DNA of 64,000 bases from an uncultured Lachnospiraceae bacterium (GCA_910588775.1 CAJURH010000013.1:1-64000), one strand, 5' to 3'. Shown: positions 24,141 to 33,078, counted from the stretch's first letter. Notes: a model not told the origin generated them from the letters alone. Made by a program: numbers and translations.

Positions 24141-24686
24141 CTATCCAAGTTTCTTAATGGATGGGAAATAGCGTATCAGCGCTTTTCCCACAATCTGATC
24201 CGTGCGCACATACTGGTTGTCCCAGAATCTGGAATCTTTGGAATAATTCCGGTTGTCCCCCAGCATGAAATAAGATCCTTCCGGGACCGTATAAGGACCG
24301 TAATCTCCCAACGGATCTTCCGGACAGAAGCTGTCATCCAGAGGCTCTTCCGAATCGTTGATATACACTTTCCCGTCCCGAATCATCACCGTGTCCCCTG
24401 GCAGTCCGATGATGCGTTTGATAAACAATTCCTTTTGCTCTGGATCATCGGGATATTTAAAGATTACAATATCGTACCTTTTCGGGTCCTCAAACTTGTA
24501 AGCCAGACGAAATCCGAAGATTCTGTCATTTGTCATAATGGTTTTTTCCATCGACTCAGAAGGAATTTTCGCATTGATCAAAACCACGTTGTTCACCACA
24601 AAAACAACGACGACGACAAATATAATCATTCGGACATATTCCATTACCTCCTTTAAGATAACCTGTTTTCGCTCTTCTTTTTCCAT
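24141..24686 (-). CDS. lepB: type I signal peptidase
   Basis: A 181-residue membrane protease removing signal peptides from secreted proteins. One N-terminal helix (MIIFVVVVVFVVNNVVLI, about 20-37) anchors it. The catalytic Ser45 is in IPSESMEKTI and Lys90 in FIKRIIGLPGD; box E GDNRNYSKDSR is present. The open frame is much longer upstream but that part is a shadow of the pseudouridine synthase gene; the ATG at 24686 has GGAGG ten bases before it. It overlaps the 3' end of the pseudouridine synthase by 34 bases, so the two are translated from one mRNA. Confidence 0.95.
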   Translation of the reverse strand: MEKEERKQVILKEVMEYVRMIIFVVVVVFVVNNVVLINAKIPSESMEKTIMTNDRIFGFRLAYKFEDPKRYDIVIFKYPDDPEQKELFIKRIIGLPGDTVMIRDGKVYINDSEEPLDDSFCPEDPLGDYGPYTVPEGSYFMLGDNRNYSKDSRFWDNQYVRTDQIVGKALIRYFPSIKKLG

Positions 24687-25672
24687 GGCATGAATTCCTC
24701 CAGATGTTCTTTTTGTAAAAAATCTTGAAACGAAGCGGGCAAACCCGCGTAAAAAACCCGCTGGGACAAATCCTTTAGCAGCCCGAGGCACACAGGCATT
24801 TGAAGCCGCCATGCATGAAGCATCTGGTATCGGATTCCCCACCGCTCTTGGCAGACGCGACCCCAACGGGAGCCTCCATATTTTGCGTCTCCCACCAACG
24901 GATGGCCGATTCCCGCCAGATGCGCCCGTATCTGATGGGTTTTCCCAGTGAAAAGCTCCACTTCCAGAAGGGTCAGACAACCGTTATCGCCCAAAGGCCG
25001 GTACGCCGTCTCAATGTAAGCGGACGCGTCCTGACCGGACTCACACAACACGGCCCGGTTTTCTCTTTCCAACTTTTTCAGATAACCTCTCAAATGCCCC
25101 GCTTCTTTTAACACGCCCTGTACCGGACAGAGGTAATATTTCCCCAACTGCCGTTTCTGAAACAGCGCCGACAATTCCTGCTGCGCCCGCACCGATTTCC
25201 CAGCGGCCACAATTCCGCTGGTATTTCGATCCAACCGGTTGCATATCCCCGGTGAAAATCCCGGCGCTATCTGGCCGGACATTTTTTCCCGCAAGTATTC
25301 CCACACCCAGTCCGCCAGCGAATCGTCTTGGGGCGCGCTTTTTTGAGACAAAAGCCCCACAGGCTTATTGAGAAGCAATATCTGCTCGTCCTCGTAAATG
25401 ATTTCCGGCTGCAGGCCCGGCTTTTGCGCACGGCCAGGATTTCCCCGAACGGACGCCGAGAATTTCTCCAGCGTGTCCGCGCTTAAAAACATCTGTATTC
25501 GATCCCCCGGCTGCAGTTTTTCACTGCCTGCCGCCTTCGCCTCATTTAACGTAATGTTTTTCTTTCGGAGCATCTTATACAGAAATCCTTTTGGCGCTTT
25601 TGCCAGAACCTTATGCAGATATTTATCCAGACGCTGCCCTGCGTCGGTCTCAGATACCACAACTTGTCTCAT
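24653..25672 (-). CDS. RluA-family pseudouridine synthase
   Basis: A 339-residue enzyme converting uridine to pseudouridine in rRNA or tRNA. An S4-like N-terminal part (AGQRLDKYLHKVLAKAPKGF) is followed by the catalytic domain with ICNRLDRNTSGIVAAGKS, where Asp in the HRLD-type motif is nucleophilic, then KTHQIRAHLAGIGHPLVGD. It looks like the RluC/RluD group, but the target base cannot be told. The start at 25672 follows GGGAGG. Its end overlaps lepB. The C-terminal tail EFMPWKKKSENRLS lies in the overlap. Confidence 0.92.
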   Translation of the reverse strand: MRQVVVSETDAGQRLDKYLHKVLAKAPKGFLYKMLRKKNITLNEAKAAGSEKLQPGDRIQMFLSADTLEKFSASVRGNPGRAQKPGLQPEIIYEDEQILLLNKPVGLLSQKSAPQDDSLADWVWEYLREKMSGQIAPGFSPGICNRLDRNTSGIVAAGKSVRAQQELSALFQKRQLGKYYLCPVQGVLKEAGHLRGYLKKLERENRAVLCESGQDASAYIETAYRPLGDNGCLTLLEVELFTGKTHQIRAHLAGIGHPLVGDAKYGGSRWGRVCQERWGIRYQMLHAWRLQMPVCLGLLKDLSQRVFYAGLPASFQDFLQKEHLEEFMPWKKKSENRLS

Positions 25673-25683
25673 AAATCCTCCCT

Positions 25684-26262
25684 CTAAAGGGCAATCGCCA
25701 GTATAATGCGCCGAATCTTCTCTTCCTGTTCTGCTTGCGAATCCCCTGCCGCATGGCGCTGCATGGCGTCCAACTTTTTCACAAACGCTTGCGGCTCCTC
25801 AAAAAGCTGTACAGTGGCCGGAAAGCCGTTGCTGGAAAGCATATCCCGGATATGCTTCTCCATGAAAGTCCGGTGTTCCTGCTTTTTGCCGCAAAGTCCC
25901 GCCACCATGCCGCCGCGGATGGCCAGCGCGTCCACCAGCGCGTTTTTTTCATAGGTGGTGAAATACAGGTCGTAAGCCATTAAAAGGGCGCCTGCGCGTT
26001 TCTGAATTTCTTCATAGGAATCCCTGGACATGGATTTCCTGGGCATCATCATCAACCACCCCACCAGTGACTTGCAGGCAGGCAGACATCCCAATATGGC
26101 CACAAACGTAAATAAATTTTTCCGCCCGCCTGTCTGTATATATCCCGTCACGAAAAGAAGGGCAGGAAGCAAAAACATGGCCAGCGTCACGGCCGCTCTT
26201 CTCTTCTTTTCCCAGGAAAAATACCCATATTCGCCTTTTCTTATTGTTTTCGTTTTGCGCAT
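25684..26262 (-). CDS. conserved membrane-anchored protein of unknown function
   Basis: A 192-residue protein with two hydrophobic helices near the N-terminus (about 26-44, VTLAMFLLPALLFVTGYI, and about 49-70, FTFVAILGCLPACKSLVGWL) and a cytoplasmic C-terminal part of about 120 residues containing MMMPRKSMSRDSYEEI and FPATVQLFEEPQAFVKKL. I do not recognise a family. It sits between a HAD phosphatase gene (4 bases away) and a pseudouridine synthase gene (11 bases away), so it is part of that operon, but the neighbours do not suggest one pathway. Confidence 0.65.
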   Translation of the reverse strand: MRKTKTIRKGEYGYFSWEKKRRAAVTLAMFLLPALLFVTGYIQTGGRKNLFTFVAILGCLPACKSLVGWLMMMPRKSMSRDSYEEIQKRAGALLMAYDLYFTTYEKNALVDALAIRGGMVAGLCGKKQEHRTFMEKHIRDMLSSNGFPATVQLFEEPQAFVKKLDAMQRHAAGDSQAEQEEKIRRIILAIAL

Positions 26263-26265
26263 ACC

Positions 26266-26931
26266 TTATAATATCTCATAACTTCCGTCCAGCGCCTGTG
26301 TATAAGATTCTATGTAATAATCCGCCAGCGCCCGCTTATCTGCGTCCTGACTCTGGCTGTAATCATCCTGGATGGCGCAAGTGCGCATGCCTGCGCTTTT
26401 TCCCGCCCGGATTCCCACTGGAATGTCCTCGAACACCAGACACCTTTGGGCTGGAACACCCAGTCTTCTAGCCGCTTCCAGGTATACATCTGGCTCCGGC
26501 TTCGCCCGCTCCACTTCGCCGCAGGTGACAATCTCCGCGAAAAAACGCTCCAGATCGTGCCCTTGCAAGGCTGCCCGCACCAAGTCCACATGATTGCTGG
26601 ACGCTATGCCCGCGCGAATGCCCTTTTCCTCCAGGTGTTCCAGAAACTCCCTCAAACCCGGCTTCATGGGCACATGATGCAAATACTGATCCAGCGCCGT
26701 CTCCATCCATTCCTCCACGATCTCCTCGATCGTGTCTGACAAATCAAAACGCCTCTTAAAATACCGGGCCGTCTCCATAAATTCCATGGATTCCAACTCC
26801 TTATTTAAGTTCGCAGGCAAGGGAATGCCCCGTCGCCCCAGATAACTTTTATCCACATTTCTCCAAACGCCCATGGAATCCACAAGCGTTCCATCCAAAT
26901 CAAAAATAACGCCTTCGATGTTCTCTAACAT
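26266..26931 (-). CDS. HAD-superfamily phosphatase (beta-phosphoglucomutase-like)
   Basis: A 221-residue HAD hydrolase. Motif I GVIFDLDGTLVDSMGVW has both Asp residues; motif II is AGIASSNH; the catalytic Lys is in EVERAKPEPDVYLEA; motif IV is LVFEDIPVGIRAGKSAG. A helical cap domain lies between motif I and II (about 20-85), as in subfamily IA. Such enzymes remove phosphate from small sugar phosphates or nucleotides; the substrate is not clear. The ATG at 26931 is preferred over the one at 26943 because GGATGGAG stands six bases before it. Confidence 0.88.
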   Translation of the reverse strand: MLENIEGVIFDLDGTLVDSMGVWRNVDKSYLGRRGIPLPANLNKELESMEFMETARYFKRRFDLSDTIEEIVEEWMETALDQYLHHVPMKPGLREFLEHLEEKGIRAGIASSNHVDLVRAALQGHDLERFFAEIVTCGEVERAKPEPDVYLEAARRLGVPAQRCLVFEDIPVGIRAGKSAGMRTCAIQDDYSQSQDADKRALADYYIESYTQALDGSYEIL

Positions 26932-26946
26932 ATTGCGCTCCATCCT

Positions 26947-27765
26947 TTACGCCATAAATTCTTTTGTAATCGCCTGCGCCCGGTATCCTTCCGAGATAAT
27001 ATCCAACTGACGGTGGAACCTCTCCAACTGCTGCAAGTCCTTGCTCTCGTACACCCGGAAAAACTCATCCTGTATTTTCTTTACCTCCCGCTGATTGGAG
27101 AATTTATACAGGTTCTCAATGTTATTTAAGATATCCGCCACCAGATTGGTCTGAAGCTGTGAGAAATTCTGAGCGTCCATAATCTCATGGCGCACAGAAG
27201 ACATTTCACGGTCCAGGGATAAAATGGCGGCTGCGGCTTTGCTCAGCCTCTCCCGTACGTGGGCCGGCATATTTCCTTTATACTTATACTGCAAGGAATG
27301 CTCAATGGTGGCCCAGAAGTTCATGGCCAGGGTGCGTATCTGAATCTCCATCTGAAGCCTTTTGGGTCCATTTATGGTCTGTACGGTATAATAAATAATC
27401 AGGTGGTAACTGCGGTAGCCACTTTCTTTGACGTTGGTCAGGTAATTTTTCTCACTTTTAATCTCCATGTCCGAACGCTTCTGAATCATAGCCGCCACCG
27501 CGTCGATATCTTCTTCAAACTGGCAGATAATCCGGATTCCGGCAATATCCTCCAGATCCTTCTCCAAACGGTCCATGGGAATGTTCTTGCGCTGCATTTT
27601 CTCCAGTATGCTGGCAATGCTTTTCACACGTCCATTCACCTGTTCCATCGGCGAATATATGCCTTTCTCTTTATGTTCCGTAATAATATGGTTAAACTTA
27701 ACAATCAACTCCCGGACTGCCAGTTCATATGGGCTTAATATATTTCTCCATAATTGTATTTCCAT
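26947..27765 (-). CDS. small alarmone synthetase (RelQ/YjbM-like GTP pyrophosphokinase)
   Basis: A 272-residue single-domain (p)ppGpp synthetase. The RelA_SpoT synthetase region is clear: VNGRVKSIASILEKMQRKN, DLEDIAGIRIICQFEEDI, GYRSYHLIIYYTV (the Tyr-rich G-loop) and MEIQIRTLAMNFWATIEHSL, including the ExQxRT Mg/ATP motif. There is no hydrolase HD domain or TGS/ACT domain. The C-terminal ~70 residues are helical. It makes ppGpp or related alarmones from GTP/GDP and ATP to slow growth under wall or nutrient stress. The start at 27765 follows AAGGAGAGG. Confidence 0.93.
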   Translation of the reverse strand: MEIQLWRNILSPYELAVRELIVKFNHIITEHKEKGIYSPMEQVNGRVKSIASILEKMQRKNIPMDRLEKDLEDIAGIRIICQFEEDIDAVAAMIQKRSDMEIKSEKNYLTNVKESGYRSYHLIIYYTVQTINGPKRLQMEIQIRTLAMNFWATIEHSLQYKYKGNMPAHVRERLSKAAAAILSLDREMSSVRHEIMDAQNFSQLQTNLVADILNNIENLYKFSNQREVKKIQDEFFRVYESKDLQQLERFHRQLDIISEGYRAQAITKEFMA

Positions 27766-27839
27766 AATGCCTCTCCTTAACAATCACCATACTATTTATA
27801 GTATACCATAGATTCCCGTGTTTTGCTTCCCCAAAATGT

Positions 27840-28643
27840 TCATCCATCCAAAAAACGCAGAACCCAGTAAGGGTTCACGCTAAGCTCCGAGTGGTTCTGC
27901 GTCTTCACGTAAATTCCCATGTGTAAATGCGTAGCAAATTCTCCTCTCGTCCCTTCCGGTCCGTATCCAGTGTTCCCCATGTAGCCAAGAAGCTGTCCAG
28001 CCTTTACCGAATCTCCCTCCTGAAATTCTCTCCCGTAAGAGTCCAGATGGGCATAATAAAAATAGCCGCCGCTGGGGCTTCTTATTCCAATCCGATATCC
28101 CCCCAGGGGAAGCCAACCAATCTGCTCCACTTTTCCCCGCGTTATGCTCACCACCGGATAAATCCCCGGCGCGTCCTTTTCTCCAAACAGATCGCAGCCC
28201 TCATGCCGCCGATCTCCCCGGCTGCCTCTGGGCGCCAGCCAGGAATCCTCATAGAAAACCGCTGTCGCAGCCACCGGAAAGCATTCCAGATCTCCCCAGA
28301 CGGCCTGGTATGACTTTTGTCCCTCCTGCCAGAGTCTTGGCTTATATCTTTTGAGCAAAGGAGCTTCCCCGTAAATCTTCTCCGGTGAAAAATGTCCCAT
28401 CAGCATAGTGGCCGCGATAACGTCCGCCTGCCTCTTCTGAACGGGATCTGGGCACAATTTCAGTATCTGGACCAAGAGCTCCTCATTTAGCTTCTGCTCC
28501 CGGAACCCATCGCCTTCCAAATCCTCTGTATTTATCCCGGAAATCATACCGCGCCCGCACAATACGCCTTCCCCATACTGGCACAACACTGCAAGAGCCA
28601 GCAATAGCCATAGCCGTACAACCTGGTATCGAAATTGTTTCAT
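27840..28643 (-). CDS. exported M23-family (LytM-type) metallopeptidase domain protein
   Basis: A 267-residue exported protein. Residues 1-25 are hydrophobic (VVRLWLLLALAVLCQ) as a signal or anchor. About 40-130 is a helical region of unknown role. About 140-260 is the M23 domain: RRHEGCDLFG carries the HxxxD zinc ligands, and EFATHLHMGIYV the HxH motif, with GYMGNTGYGPEG between them. These residues support an active zinc endopeptidase acting on peptidoglycan. The start at 28643 follows TGGAGG. It lies downstream of a dipeptidase gene but 76 bases away. Confidence 0.87.
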   Translation of the reverse strand: MKQFRYQVVRLWLLLALAVLCQYGEGVLCGRGMISGINTEDLEGDGFREQKLNEELLVQILKLCPDPVQKRQADVIAATMLMGHFSPEKIYGEAPLLKRYKPRLWQEGQKSYQAVWGDLECFPVAATAVFYEDSWLAPRGSRGDRRHEGCDLFGEKDAPGIYPVVSITRGKVEQIGWLPLGGYRIGIRSPSGGYFYYAHLDSYGREFQEGDSVKAGQLLGYMGNTGYGPEGTRGEFATHLHMGIYVKTQNHSELSVNPYWVLRFLDG

Positions 28644-28718
28644 AACGCCTCCATACCTGATTCATGTACTATTTTATGCATGGGGATGGCAAAATAGAAC
28701 CCTAAATTTAATTTTTAT

Positions 28719-30167
28719 TTAATCCAGCCGCCGCAACACTTCCAGCAAATATTCAAACACGCGCCTGGTGGACGATATGGAAAGCGTCTCATCCGGCGTA
28801 TGAATGTCCCGCATATTGGGCCCGATGGACACGCAGTCCAGGTCTGGGATGGCTTTATAGAACACTCCACACTCCAATCCCGCATGGATAGCCATTATCT
28901 TCGGCTCTTCCTGGTATTGTTCCTCATAGACCTGCGCCATTATCTGACGAAGCGGCGAATCGGTCTTATACTCCCAGGCCGGATAGCCGCCGTCCGTCTT
29001 AGCCTCTCCTCCCAGAAACTCTGTGAGAAAACTTATCTTTTCCGCCATATAATCCATGGCCGCATCCACGCTGCTGCGAACGCCGCTGGAGGCATAGAGC
29101 GCGTTCTCACCCAAATGCAGGCCGCCCAGATTAGAGGAAGTCTCCACCAGATGCTTACACACGCCGCTGAATTTATGCACGCCGTCAGGAATCTGCATCA
29201 GAAAGAACAAAAGCCGGCTTTTCCCGGACGGGTCCAGCACAGCAAAGGTTTCTGGCCCTTTTTCTTCAAAATCCACCTGAATCCCTTCATCGGACCCAGC
29301 GTATTCCTTCCGGATGGTCTCCTGCCAGCTCTGGCAAAAAGCGAGGAATTCTTGCCCTTGGGATGCGTCCACCAGCAAATCCGCCTGGCATTTGGATGGA
29401 ATCACATTGTCTTTGTCTCCCCCGCGCAGCCCGACAATCTCATAATCCAATTTCTGATCCAGATCGTAGAGCAGCCGCCCCATCAGGATATGGGCGTTGG
29501 CCCTCTTCCTGTGGATGTCCGCCCCGGAGTGACCGCCTTTTAACCCGTGAATGGTTAAACGCGCCTCCACGCCTTCGGCTTTCACGCGTCTCATGGGAAT
29601 CTCTGCCTGGACGCTTTTTCCCCCGGCGCAGCCAGCCCACAGAATCCCTTCTTCCTCGGAGTCCAGATTAATCATTCTTCTGGCCTTCAGGCATCCGCAA
29701 TCCAATCCTCTGGCGCCCAAAAGCCCTGTTTCCTCATCCACAGTAAAAACAGCCTCCAGCGGCGGATGTTCATAAACATCGCTCTCCAAAATAGCCAGCG
29801 CATAGGCCAGCGCAATGCCGTCGTCACCGCCCAAGGTGGTGTCCCGCGCCGTAAGCTCATCCCCTTCCACCTGAAGCGTCAACGAATCTTTCTTAAAATC
29901 ATGAGCGCTGCCTGGACGCTTCTCCGGCACCATATCCATGTGCCCTTGCAAAATCACAGGCTCCCCGCCCTTGGTTCCCTCTTTATAGATAACCACATTG
30001 TTCAGCGCATCCTGTATATACGAAAGTCCATGTTCCACGGCAAAAGCCACCAGATAGTCACTGATCTGTCTGGTGTTGCCGGAACCTCTGGGAATGCGGC
30101 TTATCTGCTCAAAATAGTAAAACACTCTGGATGGTTCCAGAGCTTCCAACACTGATTTCTCTCCCAT
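28719..30167 (-). CDS. pepD: aminoacyl-histidine dipeptidase (PepD-like, M20 family)
   Basis: A 482-residue cytoplasmic zinc peptidase that splits Xaa-His and similar dipeptides. M20 motifs are seen: VILQGHMDMVPEK (His and Asp), TLGGDDGIALAYALAILE, FTVDEETGLLGARGLD (catalytic Glu), INLDSEEEGILWAGCAGG typical of PepD, HGLKGGHSGADIH, and the C-terminal His in SIGPNMRDIHTPDETLSI. The open frame reaches 30317, but ATG 30167 gives the normal length and has AGGAGG 12 bases upstream. It diverges from ylbJ. Confidence 0.93.
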   Translation of the reverse strand: MGEKSVLEALEPSRVFYYFEQISRIPRGSGNTRQISDYLVAFAVEHGLSYIQDALNNVVIYKEGTKGGEPVILQGHMDMVPEKRPGSAHDFKKDSLTLQVEGDELTARDTTLGGDDGIALAYALAILESDVYEHPPLEAVFTVDEETGLLGARGLDCGCLKARRMINLDSEEEGILWAGCAGGKSVQAEIPMRRVKAEGVEARLTIHGLKGGHSGADIHRKRANAHILMGRLLYDLDQKLDYEIVGLRGGDKDNVIPSKCQADLLVDASQGQEFLAFCQSWQETIRKEYAGSDEGIQVDFEEKGPETFAVLDPSGKSRLLFFLMQIPDGVHKFSGVCKHLVETSSNLGGLHLGENALYASSGVRSSVDAAMDYMAEKISFLTEFLGGEAKTDGGYPAWEYKTDSPLRQIMAQVYEEQYQEEPKIMAIHAGLECGVFYKAIPDLDCVSIGPNMRDIHTPDETLSISSTRRVFEYLLEVLRRLD

Positions 30168-30307
30168 ATTTTTGCATTTCCTCCTGTCGGTCTTTTCTAT
30201 TTTTATAAACGCTTTCTCAAATTCCTTGGAATTATTTTGACATAAATCATTTCTGATTGCAAGGCATAATATACTATAATAATTCAGCGCGTCCATGGAG
30301 GGAAATC

Positions 30308-31303
30308 TTGTTTTCAAAAATCTGCAAAGCCAAAAATTTACTATTTCTAGGCGTTTCGCTGCTCCTCGCCTACATGTTTCTGGAACCGCAAAAAGCTCTG
30401 TTGGCGTCTCAGCGCGGACTTATGCTCTGGTTTCAGACCCTGCTGCCCACGCTGCTGCCATTCATGATTCTCTCCAATTTGGTGATTCGTCTGGGCATGG
30501 CCGAGAAACTTCTGGCGCCTTTCGGCCCTTTTTTCCGAAAGATTCTCGGCCTGTCCCCCGCCGGGACTTACGGCTTTTTGCTGGGGCTGCTCTGCGGCTA
30601 CCCCATGGGCGCCAAACTGACTGGGGATTTGTACCGGGAACAGAGGATTTCCAGACAGGAGGCCCTGTATCTGCTCACGTTCAGCAACAACCCAAGCCCC
30701 ATATTCCTGTCCACCTATGTGCTGCTGCAATGCCTGCACATGCCTCAGTACACCATGGCCTCTTTCGCGATTCTTTACGCCTCCGACTACATCACCAGTC
30801 TGGCATTTCGCATCCGAGCCGCCCGGACAAACCGCGGTCAAAAAGCGCCAGGAGAAATGCCATCTGCCCAAAACCTGGACGCAAAAAGAAAAGAGATACC
30901 TCCCCTTCCCTCTGTTGGAAAGCTGCTGGATATCTCTATCATGAATGCATTTGAAACAATCACCCGTCTGGGAGGTTTTATCATACTTTTTTCTGTACTG
31001 TCCTCGGCGCTGGAGGGCTTCCTCGGCCAAACCCTGGGAAACGCCGCGCCTTGCGCACTGGGAATACTGGAGATCTCCACAGGCCTTCACGCCATCGCTT
31101 CCGCCTCTTTGCCAGCCGCCGTTAAATACACCCTTTCTATGGGTTTCACCTCTCTGGGAGGGCTGTGCATTCTGGCGCAGACCAACACCGTCATTGGCGA
31201 AGCCCGTCTGCCCCTGCGCCCTTACCTGGAAGGCAAATTATTAAATGGAACTCTCACACTGATTTTGAGCCTACTCTTCTTCCAAATCATCCAGTTCATC
31301 TAA
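30308..31303 (+). CDS. ylbJ: sporulation integral membrane protein YlbJ
   Basis: A 331-residue polytopic membrane protein of the YlbJ family (nucleoside-recognition 'Gate' domain). Signature pieces: LLAYMFLEPQKALLASQRGL, FQTLLPTLLPFMILSNLVI, GLLCGYPMGAKLTGDLYREQ, LTFSNNPSPIFLSTYVL and FTSLGGLCILAQTNTVI. In Bacillus subtilis ylbJ belongs to the mother-cell sigma-E regulon and is needed for heat-resistant spores. The start is TTG at 30308, set by GGAGGG five bases before it; the frame upstream is non-coding. Its last 33 bases overlap the convergent coiled-coil gene. In Bacillus it neighbours coaD and ylbH/rsmD, as it nearly does here. Confidence 0.92.
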   Translation: MFSKICKAKNLLFLGVSLLLAYMFLEPQKALLASQRGLMLWFQTLLPTLLPFMILSNLVIRLGMAEKLLAPFGPFFRKILGLSPAGTYGFLLGLLCGYPMGAKLTGDLYREQRISRQEALYLLTFSNNPSPIFLSTYVLLQCLHMPQYTMASFAILYASDYITSLAFRIRAARTNRGQKAPGEMPSAQNLDAKRKEIPPLPSVGKLLDISIMNAFETITRLGGFIILFSVLSSALEGFLGQTLGNAAPCALGILEISTGLHAIASASLPAAVKYTLSMGFTSLGGLCILAQTNTVIGEARLPLRPYLEGKLLNGTLTLILSLLFFQIIQFI

Positions 31304-31939
31304 CTCGTCCAAATCGTCTAGCTCTTTCTCTTCTTCCTTCTCCTCCTCCAGGGAAGCGGAAGCCGTCTCATAAGAACTGGAAATGGCCGCTGCCTGGGCC
31401 GTCTGAGGCGCCAGTTCTTTCCTGTTCTGGGTCACTACGCCGGCACAGCTTTGCAAAGCTTCCAAAAACATTCCGTATTTTCCGCCTGCATTTTCCAATG
31501 TCTCCTGGATGACCGCCTCTATATTGGCCAGCATCTCGTCTGTATACGTAATGGCGCTTAAACGAATGTCGTTGGCGTCCTGGGTGGCCTGGTCTAAAAT
31601 ATCCTGGGCTTGTTTGTTGGAAGCGTTGATGGTCTCATTGGACAGCGCATAGGCCCTCTGCATCACTTCATGATCGGTGACCATCTCCTGCGCTCTGGCC
31701 TGGGCCTGGGCCAGAATATCGTCCGCCTTGGTCTGGGCGTCTTCCAAAATAGCGTCTTTATTATTGATAATCTTCTGATAACGTTTAATCTCATCGGGAG
31801 TCTTCAGGCGTAATTCCCGCAGCAATTCCTCCAACTCTTCTTTATTGACCACAATTTTTGTCGTGGACAAGGGCTGGTATTTGCAACTGTCTACGTACTC
31901 TTCAATTTCTTCAATAATCTGCTCAATTCTGCTGCTCAT
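31271..31939 (-). CDS. coiled-coil protein with a highly acidic tail (DivIVA/ATP-synthase-b-like helix)
   Basis: A 222-residue soluble protein that looks almost all helical. About 30-130 is a continuous coiled coil rich in Ala, Gln, Glu and Asp (KADDILAQAQARAQEMVTDH, NASNKQAQDILDQATQDAND), reminiscent of DivIVA or the b subunit of ATP synthase. The last ~30 residues are nearly all Glu, Asp and Leu (EEEKEEEKELDDLDELDELD). No catalytic motif or membrane helix is seen. Lachnospiraceae carry it near coaD; its function is unknown, perhaps cell division or polarity. Start 31939 follows AAGGAGAG. The acidic tail is encoded over the 3' end of ylbJ. Confidence 0.75.
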   Translation of the reverse strand: MSSRIEQIIEEIEEYVDSCKYQPLSTTKIVVNKEELEELLRELRLKTPDEIKRYQKIINNKDAILEDAQTKADDILAQAQARAQEMVTDHEVMQRAYALSNETINASNKQAQDILDQATQDANDIRLSAITYTDEMLANIEAVIQETLENAGGKYGMFLEALQSCAGVVTQNRKELAPQTAQAAAISSSYETASASLEEEKEEEKELDDLDELDELDDLEEE

Positions 31940-32003
31940 TGCACACTCTCCTTACTCGTCGTTTATTTTTTAGACAATTGCAAAACCGCTTTCAGATGCC
32001 AAT

Positions 32004-32516
32004 TCACTCCTCATTTGAGCCAGACGTTTCCCAATTGCCTACATTTATTTTTCGATGTATGGCGTCCGCTACTGCCTTCGGCACGAATTTGGATATATCC
32101 CCGTGCAGAGAAGCCACTTCCTTCACCGACGAGGAACTTAAGTAAGCGTATTCCAGGCTGGTGGTGAGAAACATGGTGTCCACATCATGCGCCAAAATAC
32201 GGTTAATCTGGGCCATCTGTAATTCGTACTCAAAGTCAGTAATTGCGCGCAGCCCCCGTACAATCACGCTTGCGCCGCATTCCCGCGCCAGATCCACAGA
32301 AAATCCTTCAAATGCCTTAATCGTTACATTCGGAATATCTTTTGTAACCTTTTCTAGTATATTAACACGTTCCTCCATAGAAAACAACGAAGTTTTTTTG
32401 GAATTATTCAAAACCCCCACCACCACCTTGTCAAAAGAGTTGGCGGCCCTGGATATGATATCCAAATGTCCGTAAGTGACCGGATCAAAGCTACCCGGAT
32501 ACACGGCTGTTGACAT
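32004..32516 (-). CDS. coaD: phosphopantetheine adenylyltransferase
   Basis: A 170-residue enzyme of coenzyme A synthesis that joins ATP and 4'-phosphopantetheine. Nucleotidyltransferase motifs are complete: AVYPGSFDPVTYGHLDIISR with the (T/S)xGH-type site, RGLRAITDFEYELQMAQINR, and the YLSSSSVKEVASLHGDIS motif. Length is normal (about 160-170). Two ATGs are possible; 32516 has GTGAGG six bases before it. It overlaps the end of rsmD by 26 bases, the usual rsmD-coaD arrangement. Confidence 0.97.
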   Translation of the reverse strand: MSTAVYPGSFDPVTYGHLDIISRAANSFDKVVVGVLNNSKKTSLFSMEERVNILEKVTKDIPNVTIKAFEGFSVDLARECGASVIVRGLRAITDFEYELQMAQINRILAHDVDTMFLTTSLEYAYLSSSSVKEVASLHGDISKFVPKAVADAIHRKINVGNWETSGSNEE

Positions 32517-33078
32517 TATCATCCTCACTTTCCCTTGCAATCCATATATGCATGTTCGTCCTGTATTTTTTTGTCTTTTGAATTTTAAACCCCAAATCCC
32601 GCATATAAGCAAAGGAAGTCTCCAAAGAGGCTTCCACAATCACGGTCCCGCCTCCTCCCAGCAGAGAAGAGTCCGACAGATATTCCAATACCTGTTTCTC
32701 CATCTGGCGTCCATAGGGCGGGTCCATGAAAATATAATCAAACGGCGGCCCGCCTTCCAGCTCCCCAAGAGCCGCCATCACATCTTTGCAAATCAACTGA
32801 CTGTCGCTCTTCAGTCGGGTAAATTCTAGATTCTTCTGTATGCATTTCGCAGCCGCCCGATTGTTTTCCACAAACGCGGCAAAATCAGCGCCTCTGCTCA
32901 AGGCTTCTATGCCTATGGCTCCACTGCCGCTGAACAAATCCAGGAACCTGCAGCCGCAAATGCCAGTCTGCAACATATTAAATAGCGTTTCTTTTATCCG
33001 ATCCGTAGTTGGCCTGGTTTCCATTCCAGGCGGCGTCATAAGCTTCAGGCTGCGCGCCCTGCCCGCAATCACCCTCAT
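32491..33078 (-). CDS. rsmD: 16S rRNA (guanine(966)-N(2))-methyltransferase
   Basis: A 195-residue SAM-dependent methyltransferase modifying G966 of 16S rRNA in the small subunit. The SAM-binding loop is RFLDLFSGSGAIGIEALSRG and the catalytic motif is FMDPPYGRQ, the N6/N2-type (D/N)PPY. The N-terminal MRVIAGRARSLKLMTPPG and RPTTDRIKETLFNML are diagnostic. The start at 33078 overlaps the mgsA stop as ATGA. Between mgsA and coaD, it completes a tight three-gene operon. Confidence 0.96.
   Translation of the reverse strand: MRVIAGRARSLKLMTPPGMETRPTTDRIKETLFNMLQTGICGCRFLDLFSGSGAIGIEALSRGADFAAFVENNRAAAKCIQKNLEFTRLKSDSQLICKDVMAALGELEGGPPFDYIFMDPPYGRQMEKQVLEYLSDSSLLGGGGTVIVEASLETSFAYMRDLGFKIQKTKKYRTNMHIWIARESEDDNVNSRVSG

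Noticed and set aside
24687..24980. N-terminal extension of the signal peptidase frame
   Set aside because: The extension is a shifted reading of the pseudouridine synthase gene, and the ATG at 24686 has a ribosome site and gives the normal length.
29440..29640. Arg/Gly-rich minus-strand frame inside pepD
   Set aside because: Out-of-frame product of a coding region with GC-rich codons; no supporting signals.
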